Assembly (NCBI RefSeq): GCF_023015695.1
Contig: NZ_JALKAS010000001.1
Coordinates: forward strand, 1,612,001 to 1,676,000
Length of the DNA: 64,000 bases
Reading direction: 5' to 3'
DNA from: Jannaschia sp. S6380
GTDB lineage: Bacteria; Pseudomonadota; Alphaproteobacteria; Rhodobacterales; Rhodobacteraceae
The notes under the pieces were generated by a model. That model was not told the origin of the DNA, made no database searches, and saw only the letters and a program-made list of their open reading frames with translations. Numbering within the stretch: position 1 is the stretch's first letter; each line of letters starts with the position of its first letter. Position numbers and translations under genes: made by a program. Shown here in pieces: positions 53,502-61,434 of this stretch.

Positions 53502-54398
53502 TCAGGCCGACGCCATCCCTTTTTCGCGCGCCAGTTCACGGACGCGCTTCGACAGTTTCTCGAAGGCGCGGACCTCGATCTGCCGGATACGCTCCCGGCT
53601 GACGCCGTACTTGCTGGACAGGTCTTCCAACGTCACCGTTTCGTCGCTGAGACGCCGCTGGGTCAGGATGTCCTTCTCGCGGTCGTTGAGGACATCCATC
53701 GCCTCGGTCATCAGGCCGATCCGGCTTTCATACTCGTCGCGCTCGGCGTAGTCCTCGGCCTGATCGGCGTCCTCATCCGCCAGCCAGTCCTGCCATTGCG
53801 TCGTCGAATCCCCGTCCGAGCCGACCATCACGTTGAGCGAGGCGTCGCCCCCCGACATGCGCCGGTTCATCGAGGTCACCTCGTCCTCGGTCACGCCTAG
53901 GTCATTGGCGATGCGCTGCACGTTCTCGGGGCGCAGGTCGCCCTCCTCCAAGGCACCAATGCGGTTCTTGGCTTTGCGAAGGTTGAAGAAGAGCTTCTTC
54001 TGCGCGCTGGTCGTGCCCAGCTTCACCATCGACCAGGACCGCAGAACGTATTCCTGGATCGCGGCACGGATCCACCACATCGCATAGGTCGCGAGGCGGA
54101 AGCCCCTTTCGGGATCGAACTTCTTGACCGCCTGCATCAGACCCACATTCGCCTCGGAGATGACCTCCGCCTGCGGCAGCCCGTAACCGCGATAGCCCAT
54201 GGCGATCTTTGCGGCGAGACGCAGATGCGACGTCACCATCTTGTGGGCGGCCTCGGTGTCGCCCTCCTCGGCCCACCGCTTGGCGAGCATATATTCCTCT
54301 TCCGGCTCTAACATCGGAAACTTTCGGATTTCCTGCAGATACCGGTTCAGCCCGGCCTCCGGGTTCGGCGCCGGCAGGTTCGCATAGGTCGCTGCCAT
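53502..54398 (-). CDS. rpoH: RNA polymerase heat-shock sigma factor RpoH
   Basis: This 298-residue group 3 sigma factor directs transcription of heat-shock and related genes. Region 2 has KKFDPERGFRLATYAMWWIRAAIQEY (the -10 recognition helix), QKKLFFNLRKAKNRIGALEEGDL is the RpoH box, and region 4 has LEDLSSKYGVSRERIRQIEVRAFEKL. The start MAATYANLPAPNPEAGLNRY follows GAGGGAG; a start 15 bases further up (MREIDM) would overlap the palindrome in the leader. An EcfG-type promoter lies about 190 bases upstream. Confidence 0.96.
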   Translation of the reverse strand: MAATYANLPAPNPEAGLNRYLQEIRKFPMLEPEEEYMLAKRWAEEGDTEAAHKMVTSHLRLAAKIAMGYRGYGLPQAEVISEANVGLMQAVKKFDPERGFRLATYAMWWIRAAIQEYVLRSWSMVKLGTTSAQKKLFFNLRKAKNRIGALEEGDLRPENVQRIANDLGVTEDEVTSMNRRMSGGDASLNVMVGSDGDSTTQWQDWLADEDADQAEDYAERDEYESRIGLMTEAMDVLNDREKDILTQRRLSDETVTLEDLSSKYGVSRERIRQIEVRAFEKLSKRVRELAREKGMASA

Positions 54399-54412
54399 GT
54401 CTATCTCCCTCA

Positions 54413-54429
54413 TGTTAAGGGTCTTAACA
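54413..54429. promoter_or_regulatory. Perfect inverted repeat in the rpoH leader
   Basis: TGTTAAG (54413-54419) and CTTAACA (54423-54429) are perfect 7-bp arms 3 bases apart, lying just ahead of the rpoH Shine-Dalgarno and start. It could be an operator or, in mRNA, a stem next to the RBS. It also overlaps an alternative in-frame ATG. Confidence 0.45.
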
Positions 54430-54583
54430 CCCGTTGGTTTCTGACTTGGGATCAGCCATGCCGGGAATCAAGATGTTGCGGGTCACGTCGCGGTGACCCC
54501 AATGGTCGAATGGTGGTCTATACCTTCCGGCACGCGACTGTAAGGGCCGGATCGGCGCCTTGCCTGTGCCTGCTCGCACAGAA

Positions 54584-54608
54584 AACGACGGGGTCTCGAC
54601 TTGGTTCC
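54584..54608 (-). promoter_or_regulatory. Putative EcfG promoter of rpoH
   Basis: On the minus strand GGAAC (54608-54604), exactly 16 bases, then CGTT (54587-54584), the general-stress sigma pattern. The leader to rpoH would be about 180 nt. It sits between rpoH and the RluA gene, both on the minus strand. Confidence 0.5.
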
Positions 54609-54619
54609 GCCGCGCGATC

Positions 54620-55624
54620 CTAACGCGCGAGACAGCCCAGCAGGCCTTCCATGTCCGGCGGAAGCGGGGCGGCGAAGCGCATCGGCGAACCGCTGACCGG
54701 ATGCCGGAAGCCCAGTGTCTCGGCATGCAGCGCCTGACGGCCGAATGCCGCGACCGCGCCGGCGGCAGGATGGGATCGCGGCAACCGGCGATGCCCCCCA
54801 TAGACGGGATCGCCCACCAACGCGTGGCCGGCATGGGCCAGATGCACCCGGATCTGATGCGTCCGCCCGGTCTCCAGCCAACATTCCAGCAGCGCCGCGT
54901 GATCGAAACGCGTCAGGACCCGGGCCCGCGTCACGGCGTGCCGCCCCCCCTCCCAGGTGACGGCCTGGCGCTGGCGGTCGGTGCGGTGGCGGGCCAGACG
55001 GGTCATGATCCTGACGATGTCGCCCCCCTCCCACGCGACGCCGCGGATCCCGCGCAGACGCGGATCGCCCGCGTCCGGCACGCCGTGGCAGATTGCCAGG
55101 TATCGCCGCTCGACGCTGTGCGCCTCGAACTGGGCGGCCAGGCCATGATGCGCGGCATCCGACTTGGCCACGACCAACAGGCCCGAGGTATCCTTGTCGA
55201 TGCGGTGCACGATCCCGGGCCGGCGCGTGCCGCCGACGCCGGACAGGGCACCCCCGAAATGATGCAGCAACGCGTTGACCAGCGTGCCGCCCGGGCTGCC
55301 GGGTGCTGGATGGACGACCATGCCCGCGGGCTTGTCGATCACGATCAGGTCCGCGTCCTCGTGCACGATGGTCAGCGGAATGTCCTCGGCCGTCGTCTCG
55401 GGGTCGGCGGCCACGGGCACGCGCAGGTCGATCCGGTCACCCTCGGCCACGCGGTCGCGCGCGCCGGCGGGCGCGCCGTTCACGCGGACGGCGCCGTCGG
55501 CGATCAGTCGCGCCAGGCGCGAGCGGCTCAGATGCGCGTCGACTGGCACGTCGCGGGCGATTGCCTTATCCAGACGCGACGGCGGATCGGCCGCGATCTC
55601 GAAGGTGATGCACGTGTCGGACAT
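54620..55624 (-). CDS. RluA family pseudouridine synthase
   Basis: This 334-residue protein has an N-terminal S4-like domain (RLDKAIARDVPVDAHLSRSRLARLIADGAVRVNGAPA). The pseudouridine synthase core carries the catalytic Asp in RIDKDTSGLLVVAKSDAAHHGL. GRTHQIRVHLAHAGHALVGDPVYGG is the second family block. The S4 domain and length suggest an RluD-like enzyme for 23S rRNA, but RluC-type action is not excluded. Its start codon overlaps the divergent DUF6476 start by 2 bases. Confidence 0.92.
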   Translation of the reverse strand: MSDTCITFEIAADPPSRLDKAIARDVPVDAHLSRSRLARLIADGAVRVNGAPAGARDRVAEGDRIDLRVPVAADPETTAEDIPLTIVHEDADLIVIDKPAGMVVHPAPGSPGGTLVNALLHHFGGALSGVGGTRRPGIVHRIDKDTSGLLVVAKSDAAHHGLAAQFEAHSVERRYLAICHGVPDAGDPRLRGIRGVAWEGGDIVRIMTRLARHRTDRQRQAVTWEGGRHAVTRARVLTRFDHAALLECWLETGRTHQIRVHLAHAGHALVGDPVYGGHRRLPRSHPAAGAVAAFGRQALHAETLGFRHPVSGSPMRFAAPLPPDMEGLLGCLAR

Positions 55625-55901
55625 GGAACCTCGGCTGCCCCCCGACCTGCGCCTGTTGAAAACGCTCGTGACCATTCTGACCGGGGTGATGATCGCCGGG
55701 CTGATAGCGGTCGTGGCCTTGCTTGTCACGCGCCTGCCCGGTGCGCGGGTAACGGCGCCCGACGCCCTGGTCCTGCCTCCCGATACTGCCGTCGTCGCCG
55801 TGACGCAGACGCCGGCCTACTGGCTAGTCACGACGCGCGACAACCGGGCCCTAATCTTCGCGCCGGACGGCACCTTCCGACGCGAGATCGCATTGGACTG
55901 A
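55623..55901 (+). CDS. DUF6476 family small membrane protein
   Basis: This 92-residue protein has one transmembrane helix (about residues 12-36, KTLVTILTGVMIAGLIAVVALLVTRL) and a short C-terminal domain (ALVLPPDTAVVAVTQTPAYWLVTTRDNRALIFAPDGTFRREIALD) outside or in the periplasm. It matches the DUF6476 proteins found beside RluA in the Rhodobacteraceae. Its function is unknown. Its ATG shares the palindromic CATG with the RluA start on the other strand. A longer start at 55608 is possible. Confidence 0.8.
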   Translation: MEPRLPPDLRLLKTLVTILTGVMIAGLIAVVALLVTRLPGARVTAPDALVLPPDTAVVAVTQTPAYWLVTTRDNRALIFAPDGTFRREIALD

Positions 55902-55905
55902 GGGG

Positions 55906-56502
55906 TTACAACAGCGGCGCGACCGACGGCCAGAGCGATGCGACCAGCAGCGCCGCCATCGTCCAGTTGAATGCGCGGAGACGACCCGGCGATGTCAGGA
56001 AGCGCCGCATCTCGCGGCCCAGCGCCGACCAGCTGAAGATGCAGGGCAGGTTGATCACGCTGAAGACGAGCGCCACCAGGGCCACCGACCAGACCCCGCC
56101 TGAGGCGTAGAGCGTGATCGCAGTCAGCGCCATCGTCCAGGCCTTCGGGTTCACCCATTGAAACGCCGCCGCCTGGAGGAAGGTCATTGGCCGACCCGTG
56201 GCCGCCGTCCGCTCGGGCGGGGCGGCATTGGCGATCTTCCATGCCAGGAACAGCAGGTAGCCGACCGACAGCACCGCCAGTACCGGCTTGGACCAGGGGA
56301 CCGATGCGAAGACCTGCGCCAGCCCCATCCCGACCAGCAGGATCATCACGCCGAACCCGATCGACACACCGAGGCCATGGGGCACGGTCCGCCAGAGGCC
56401 GTAATTCGCCCCCGACGCCATCAGCATCAGGTTGTTCGGCCCGGGCGTGATCGACGAGACGAACGCGAAGCCGGCGAGGGCAAAGAAGAGTTCGGGGGTC
56501 AT
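55906..56502 (-). CDS. LysE family translocator
   Basis: This 198-residue amino-acid exporter-type membrane protein has six helices, with the family's FAFVSSITPGPNNLMLMASGANYG near the N-terminus and FQWVNPKAWTMAL in the middle. The cargo is an amino acid or derivative, not known. It is divergent from a Lrp gene, a common exporter/regulator pairing, which may control it in response to that amino acid. Confidence 0.88.
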   Translation of the reverse strand: MTPELFFALAGFAFVSSITPGPNNLMLMASGANYGLWRTVPHGLGVSIGFGVMILLVGMGLAQVFASVPWSKPVLAVLSVGYLLFLAWKIANAAPPERTAATGRPMTFLQAAAFQWVNPKAWTMALTAITLYASGGVWSVALVALVFSVINLPCIFSWSALGREMRRFLTSPGRLRAFNWTMAALLVASLWPSVAPLL

Positions 56503-56575
56503 GTGCGGCAGGATTGCCGAAACGCCACCGCATATCCTTGCGAACCTGCATCGTTGGACGCAATATGCGCACGAT

Positions 56576-57028
56576 ATGACGACGATCGACGCATTGGACG
56601 AGAATATCTTGCGCGAGCTGTCCGGTGACGGGCGGATCACGAACCAGGCACTTGCGGCGCGCGTCGGGTTGTCGCCATCGGCCACGCTGCGCCGGGTGCA
56701 GGCGATGGAGGCATCGGGCCTGATCCGGGGCTATCGCGCCGTGATCGACCCCGAGCGGGCGGGAATCGGTTTCACCGCCTACATCACAGTCGGACTGAAC
56801 GATCACACCAAGCGCGGTCAGGAATCGTTCGAGCAGGCGATCGCGGCCGCACCCGAGGTCCGCGAGTGCCATAACATCACCGGCAACGTCGAATACCTCC
56901 TGCGGATCGAGGCGCGCGATCTGGCGGCCTACAAGCACTTCCATACGGATGTCCTGGGCGTGCTGCCGCAGGTCGCCCGGCTGACGACCTATGTCGTCAT
57001 GGGCAGCCCCAAGGATGAGCGCGCCTGA
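56576..57028 (+). CDS. Lrp/AsnC family transcriptional regulator
   Basis: This 150-residue protein has an N-terminal HTH (LDENILRELSGDGRITNQALAARVGLSPSATLRRVQAMEASG) and a C-terminal RAM effector domain (GFTAYITVGL ... RECHNITGNVEYLLRIEARDL). The divergent LysE gene is the likely target. An AT-rich stretch (CAATATGCGCACGATATG) lies at its start. Confidence 0.9.
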   Translation: MTTIDALDENILRELSGDGRITNQALAARVGLSPSATLRRVQAMEASGLIRGYRAVIDPERAGIGFTAYITVGLNDHTKRGQESFEQAIAAAPEVRECHNITGNVEYLLRIEARDLAAYKHFHTDVLGVLPQVARLTTYVVMGSPKDERA

Positions 57029-57142
57029 ACGCCTGACGCGGGCCATCGGATATGGTATCCACGGGTCGGGCTTGCAGGTTTTGGAAGGGAGCGGGAATCG
57101 GAGGATGGGGCACGTGGTCGCACCGGCGGCCCGGCTACAGAA

Positions 57143-57171
57143 CCGTCACCCACCCGTTACGTAACCGTCAC
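57143..57171 (+). promoter_or_regulatory. Triple Pho box upstream of phoX
   Basis: CCGTCAC (57143-57149), CCGTTAC (57154-57160) and CCGTCAC (57165-57171) are direct repeats at an exact 11-base period, the PhoB box layout (consensus CTGTCAT-N4-CTGTCAT). A -10-like TAGCCA follows at 57182-57187, about 10 bases past the last repeat. This strongly suggests PhoB activation of phoX when phosphate is low. Confidence 0.75.
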
Positions 57172-57197
57172 GTACCTTGCCTAGCCAGCGCGCGACT

Positions 57198-57225
57198 GGA
57201 AGGGCGGTGCATCCGTCGCCCTTCC
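57198..57225 (+). other. Hairpin in the phoX leader
   Basis: GGAAGGGCG (57198-57206) and CGCCCTTCC (57217-57225) form a perfect 9-bp stem with a 10-base loop, 33 bases before the phoX start. No T-run follows, so it is not an obvious terminator; a leader structure influencing translation or stability is possible. Confidence 0.35.
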
Positions 57226-57257
57226 CCGTCAGGGATATCCAACCAGGAGAGAGCGAC

Positions 57258-59147
57258 ATGAAAGACCTCAGCCATCTCAGCGCCGACGAATGGGACGAGG
57301 TGAAGAACCCGCGTCCGGACACCAGCGAATTCGACCAGGTGGTCGAACGGGCCCTGTCGCGCCGCGGCTTCCTGTCCGGCGTCATCGCCTTCGGATCGGG
57401 GGCGGCCGTGATGGGAACCGGCCTGCTGACGTCGACATCCGCGCGGGCGCAGGATGCGGCCTCGGGCCAGTTCGCCTTCGAGGCGATCCCGATCCACACC
57501 GACCATACGGTCCACGTCCCCGACGGGTACGAATGGGATATCCTGGCACGCTGGGGCGACCCGCTGTTTTCGGACGCGGAGCCGTTCGACCCGAGTTCCG
57601 GCGTTACCGTGGCCTCGTCCGACAAGGTGTTTGGCGAGAACACCGACGGGATGGAGCGGTTCACCGTCGATGGCAGGCAGCTGATCGCGGTGAACCATGA
57701 ATACGCCAATGTCGACACCAACCTGCCCCACAAGGGCGAGAACGCCTTCACCGCCGACGACGTGCGCATCCTGCAGAACATCCAGGGCGTCACCGTCATG
57801 GAAATCGAGGAAGGCGAAGATGGCTGGCAGATCGTTGTCGACAGCCCCTACAACCGTCGGATCCATCATCGGACGCCGATGACCATCGCCGGACCGGCCG
57901 CGGGTCATGACCTGATGAAGACGAACGACGACCCGACGGGCACGACGGCGTTGGGAACGCTCAACAATTGCGGGGCCGGCAAGACGCCGTGGGGCACGTA
58001 TCTGACCTGCGAGGAGAATTTCAACGGCTATTTCGGCGTGGCCGACCCGGAGGTCGAGTTCTCGCTCAGCGAAGGGTTCGCCCGCTACGGCATCGGCCGC
58101 GAGGGGCGCTATGGCTACGAATTGCACGACGCGCGCTTCGACGTCTCGAAGGAACCCAACGAGCCCAATCGCCACGGCTGGATCGTCGAGATCGACCCGG
58201 CCGACCCCGATAGCACGCCCGTCAAGCGCACGGCACTTGGTCGCTTCAAGCACGAGAACGCCGCGGCCGTCGTCGCCCCTTCGGGCCAAGTCGTGGTCTA
58301 TCTGGGCGATGACGAGCGGGGCGAGTACCTCTATCGCTACGTCTCCAACGGCACCTATACCGAAGGCGGACCGACCGACGGCCTGCTGGACGACGGCAAG
58401 CTCTATGTCGCGCGGTTCGACGACGATTTGACGGGCGAATGGGTCGAACTGACCCCCGAAGCAACGGGCATGGATCCGGCCGAAATTCTGATCCACACCC
58501 GCATGGCCGCATCGGCGGCCGGCGGCACCACGATGGACCGGCCCGAATGGGTCGCCGTCAATCCGGTCGCGGCCCAGGGCTACGTCGCGCTGACCAACAA
58601 CAAGAACCGCGGCATCGGCAAGGCCAATGCCGGCGGCGACGAGATGGTCATCAACGGCCCCAACCCGCGGGAGGCCAACAATTACGGCCAGATCGCCCGC
58701 TGGGTGCCCGAGGGCGACGACCACACCGCGAACCGGTTCGCCTGGGACCTGTACGTCATGGCCGGCAACCCGATCGTGGGTCAGGGCGACTATGCCGGGT
58801 CGGAAAACGTGACCGAGGGCAATCTCTTCAACAGCCCCGACGGGATGCAGTTCGACACGACCGGCACGCTCTGGATCCAGACAGACGGCGACGACAGCAA
58901 CGAGGGGCCGTTCACCGGCATGGGCAACAACCAGATGCTGGCGGGCGACCCCGCGTCGGGCGAGATCCGGCGCTTCCTGACGGGGCCGAACGGGTCGGAG
59001 GTCACGGGCCTGACCTGGTCGGACGACCTGCGCACGATGTTCGTCGGCATCCAGCACCCGGACGCGCCCTTCCCCGACGGCGAAGGGTCCCTGCCCCGCT
59101 CGGCCATCGTGACGGTCCGCCGGACCGACGGCGAGGTCGTTGGCTGA
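57258..59147 (+). CDS. PhoX family alkaline phosphatase, Tat-exported
   Basis: This 629-residue PhoX-type (DUF839) calcium/iron-dependent phosphatase frees phosphate from organic esters in the periplasm. The twin-arginine signal is SRRGFLSGVIAFGSGAA (R35, R36), with a likely cut after ARA. VNHEYAN, HGWIVEID and PEWVAVNPVAAQGYVALTNN are family blocks, and the length fits. The start has GGAGAGAG as RBS. Three Pho boxes lie about 90-115 bases upstream. It converges on tag with a shared terminator. Confidence 0.92.
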   Translation: MKDLSHLSADEWDEVKNPRPDTSEFDQVVERALSRRGFLSGVIAFGSGAAVMGTGLLTSTSARAQDAASGQFAFEAIPIHTDHTVHVPDGYEWDILARWGDPLFSDAEPFDPSSGVTVASSDKVFGENTDGMERFTVDGRQLIAVNHEYANVDTNLPHKGENAFTADDVRILQNIQGVTVMEIEEGEDGWQIVVDSPYNRRIHHRTPMTIAGPAAGHDLMKTNDDPTGTTALGTLNNCGAGKTPWGTYLTCEENFNGYFGVADPEVEFSLSEGFARYGIGREGRYGYELHDARFDVSKEPNEPNRHGWIVEIDPADPDSTPVKRTALGRFKHENAAAVVAPSGQVVVYLGDDERGEYLYRYVSNGTYTEGGPTDGLLDDGKLYVARFDDDLTGEWVELTPEATGMDPAEILIHTRMAASAAGGTTMDRPEWVAVNPVAAQGYVALTNNKNRGIGKANAGGDEMVINGPNPREANNYGQIARWVPEGDDHTANRFAWDLYVMAGNPIVGQGDYAGSENVTEGNLFNSPDGMQFDTTGTLWIQTDGDDSNEGPFTGMGNNQMLAGDPASGEIRRFLTGPNGSEVTGLTWSDDLRTMFVGIQHPDAPFPDGEGSLPRSAIVTVRRTDGEVVG

Positions 59148-59172
59148 AGCCGCATCGCGACCAGGCCATGCA

Positions 59173-59200
59173 AGGGCGCGCCACAAGCGGCGCGCCCTTC
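59173..59200. terminator. Bidirectional terminator between phoX and tag
   Basis: AAGGGCGCGCC (59173-59183), loop ACAAGC and GGCGCGCCCTT (59190-59200) form a perfect 11-bp stem in the gap between the convergent phoX and tag genes. T-rich ends are short (CTT on the plus side), so strength is moderate. Confidence 0.6.
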
Positions 59201-59216
59201 TCCGCGTCTCCCGCCG

Positions 59217-59783
59217 TCACGCCATCGCGGCGACCCGGTCATGACAGGCGCAGCGCAGTTCGTGATCGTTGACCAGACCGGCGGCCTGCATGAACGCATA
59301 GCATGTCGTGGGCCCACAGAACCGGAACCCCGCCCGCTTCAGCCCCTTCGACATCGCCAGTGACACGGGCGTCTGCGCCGGCACCTCGGCCAAGGAGGCA
59401 CGCGCGCCCTGTTGCGGCACGCCGTCAACGTGATCCCAGACGAAGCGGGAAAAGCCGCCCTCCGCCTCCATCGCCAGGAATGCCCGGGCGTTGCCGATCG
59501 TCGCCTCGATCTTGCCCCTGTGGCGCACGATCTCTGGGTCCGACAGCAGGCGCTGCACCTCGCGCTCGTCCCAACCGGCGACGACCTCGGGATCGAAGCC
59601 CGCGAAACCCGCGCGAAAGGCGTCGCGCTTCCGCAGGATCGTGATCCAGCTCAGACCGGCCTGGAACCCCTCCAGCATCAACTGCTCCCACAAGGCACGT
59701 GGATCGCGCTCGGGCACGCCCCATTCGGTGTCATGGTAGTCCCGGTAGAGCGGATCGTCGCCGACCCAGCCGCAACGCTCCAT
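59217..59783 (-). CDS. tag: DNA-3-methyladenine glycosylase I
   Basis: Tag (188 residues) removes 3-methyladenine from alkylated DNA. RCGWVGDDPLYRDYHDTEWGVPERDPRALWEQLMLEGFQAGLSWITILRKRDAFR is the family N-terminus; Cys4 and the C-terminal His/Cys residues (DHELRCACHDR) hold the structural zinc. RFCGPTTCYAFMQAAGLVNDH is the family C-terminal block. The start at MERCGW was chosen; an ATG 24 bases upstream would lie in the EcfG-type promoter of the divergent gene. Confidence 0.95.
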   Translation of the reverse strand: MERCGWVGDDPLYRDYHDTEWGVPERDPRALWEQLMLEGFQAGLSWITILRKRDAFRAGFAGFDPEVVAGWDEREVQRLLSDPEIVRHRGKIEATIGNARAFLAMEAEGGFSRFVWDHVDGVPQQGARASLAEVPAQTPVSLAMSKGLKRAGFRFCGPTTCYAFMQAAGLVNDHELRCACHDRVAAMA

Positions 59784-59800
59784 TCCGTCATCTCCCCCGG

Positions 59801-59825
59801 GGAACATCGGACGGCGCGATCCGTT
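59801..59825 (+). promoter_or_regulatory. Putative EcfG promoter of the DJ-1/PfpI gene
   Basis: GGAAC (59801-59805), exactly 16 bases, then CGTT (59822-59825). The predicted start is about 26 bases before the gene's ATG, which has GAGAGGAG as RBS. It is the best placed of the four EcfG-type sites in the window. Confidence 0.6.
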
Positions 59826-59858
59826 GTGGCCGCACATCCATGCGAGAGGAGCATATTC

Positions 59859-60419
59859 ATGCCTGCCATCCAAGACGCCAAGATCCTGATCCTTGCCACG
59901 AACGGGTTCGAGCAGTCGGAACTGGAAGTCCCGCGCGACAAGCTGCGCGAGAAGGGGGCGACCGTCCATGTCGCAACGCCCGACGGCGAGGCCATCAAGG
60001 GGTGGGACGGCGATGACTGGGGCGACCAGGCCCGGGCCGATCTGAAACTGGCCGACGCGCGTGTCGGCGACTATGACGCGCTTGTCCTGCCCGGCGGCCA
60101 GATCAACCCCGACCTGCTGCGGGTCGAGGAGGGCGCGATCACCCTGATCCGGGATTTCGTCCAGGCGGGCAAGATCGTCGCCGCCATCTGCCACGCCCCC
60201 TGGCTGCTGATCGAGGCCAGCGTCGTCGAAGGTCGCGAGATGACGTCCTACGGCTCGATCCGCACCGACCTGCGCAACGCCGGGGCGAACGTGGTCGACA
60301 AGGCGGTCGCCGTGTCGAACGGGATCATCACCAGCCGAAAGCCGGACGATTTGAATGATTTCGTCTCCAAGATCGTCGAGGAAATCGAGGAAGGACGCCA
60401 CGAGCGCCCGGCCGCTTAA
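59859..60419 (+). CDS. DJ-1/PfpI family protein (type 1 glutamine amidotransferase-like)
   Basis: This 186-residue PfpI/DJ-1 fold protein has Glu18 (GFEQSE), the nucleophile elbow Cys111-His112 in AAICHAPWLL, and LVLPGGQINPDLLR. The group includes stress-linked deglycases or proteases such as YhbO/PfpI; exact activity is uncertain. The 5' region carries an EcfG-type promoter, and the EAL gene follows 53 bases downstream in the same direction, so both may be part of the stress response. Confidence 0.9.
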   Translation: MPAIQDAKILILATNGFEQSELEVPRDKLREKGATVHVATPDGEAIKGWDGDDWGDQARADLKLADARVGDYDALVLPGGQINPDLLRVEEGAITLIRDFVQAGKIVAAICHAPWLLIEASVVEGREMTSYGSIRTDLRNAGANVVDKAVAVSNGIITSRKPDDLNDFVSKIVEEIEEGRHERPAA

Positions 60420-60472
60420 GGGACAGGAAAGGAATGGCGTGGCACAGATCGGACGACCTGAAAGGGGGTCCG

Positions 60473-61297
60473 ATGGCACGCCGTTCCTTCGCCGAACCCG
60501 GCACCGAAGATCCGCTCAGCTTCGCGGTCTCCGAACGCGACAAGTCTACGTTGCAGATGGTGCGCGAAGCCTTGAGTCGGGACCGCGTGATGCTGGCCTA
60601 TCAACCCGTCATCGCCGCCGCGACCGGGCGCCCCGCCTTTCAGGAAGGGTTGATCCGGTTGCTGGACCATACCGGCCGGGTCATCCCGGCGGGGCAGTTC
60701 ATGTCGGTGGTCGAAACGCAGGAACTGGGGCGGGAGATCGACTGCGCGGCACTGCGCTGCGGTCTGGCCACGCTGGCGCGCGTGCCGGACCTGCGCCTTT
60801 CGATCAACATGTCCGCCCGCTCCATCGGCTATCCGAAATGGACGCAAACCCTGAAGCGCTGGCTGAAGCGGGACGAAACCGTCTGCGAACGCCTCATCCT
60901 GGAGATCACGGAAAGTTCCGCCATGCAGGTGCCCGAACTGGTCGGAACTTTCATGACCGATCTGCAGGACAAGGGTATTGCCTTCGCACTGGATGATTTC
61001 GGATCGGGCCAGACCTCCTTCCCTCACCTGAAGGAGCTGTATTTCGATGTCGTAAAGATCGACGGGGCCTTCGTGCGCGACTGCGACAGCGATCCCAACA
61101 ACCAGTGCATCATGAATGCCCTGATCGCCGTCGGGCGGGAGTTCGACATGTACACCGTCGCCGAAGCGGTCGAGACGCCGGCCGAAGCGCGGTTCCTGAC
61201 GCGCGCGGGGGTCGACTGCCTTCAGGGCTACTATTACGGCGCGCCCGAAATCGCACCGCCCTGGCTGCCCGGTGGGCGAAACGCCCGGACCGGCTGA
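60473..61297 (+). CDS. EAL-domain c-di-GMP phosphodiesterase
   Basis: This 274-residue stand-alone EAL domain has the signature FQEGLIRL (EGL for EAL, Glu58). SINMSARS (Asn), LEITESSA (Glu), ALDDFGSGQTSF (DDFGxG), VKIDGAFV (Lys) and EAVET/LQGYYYG complete the metal and catalytic residues. So it is probably active in breaking c-di-GMP, lowering it to favour motility over biofilm. No sensory domain is attached. The start follows AAAGGGGG; an upstream ATG at 60434 is possible. It may share the EcfG-type promoter of the PfpI gene. Confidence 0.88.
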   Translation: MARRSFAEPGTEDPLSFAVSERDKSTLQMVREALSRDRVMLAYQPVIAAATGRPAFQEGLIRLLDHTGRVIPAGQFMSVVETQELGREIDCAALRCGLATLARVPDLRLSINMSARSIGYPKWTQTLKRWLKRDETVCERLILEITESSAMQVPELVGTFMTDLQDKGIAFALDDFGSGQTSFPHLKELYFDVVKIDGAFVRDCDSDPNNQCIMNALIAVGREFDMYTVAEAVETPAEARFLTRAGVDCLQGYYYGAPEIAPPWLPGGRNARTG

Positions 61298-61330
61298 CGC
61301 GGCGTGGCACCGTCCGGTCCGATGTCTTCG

Positions 61331-61359
61331 TTTGCCCCTGACGCATCGTCAGGTTAGGT
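61331..61359 (+). promoter_or_regulatory. Putative phaA promoter with palindrome as spacer
   Basis: TTTGCC (61331-61336) and TTAGGT (61354-61359) are separated by exactly 17 bases, and those 17 bases are the perfect palindrome CCTGACGCATCGTCAGG (7-bp arms, 3-base centre). A protein bound there would block or control the promoter directly. Confidence 0.5.
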
Positions 61360-61434
61360 CGGGGTCGGATTGACCGCGCCCCGCCGTTCCGGCGGCAGCC
61401 CACCGGGCGGGCGCACAGCAAAAGGATGACTGTG

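Noticed and set aside
54399..54413. Longer rpoH start (MREIDM...)
   Set aside because: The 54398 ATG has the proper SD and the family N-terminus; the upstream ATG lies in the inverted repeat with no SD of its own.
59784..59807. Longer start for tag (MFPGGDDGMERC)
   Set aside because: It would place coding sequence over the EcfG-type promoter of the divergent gene, and the family usually begins at MERCGW.
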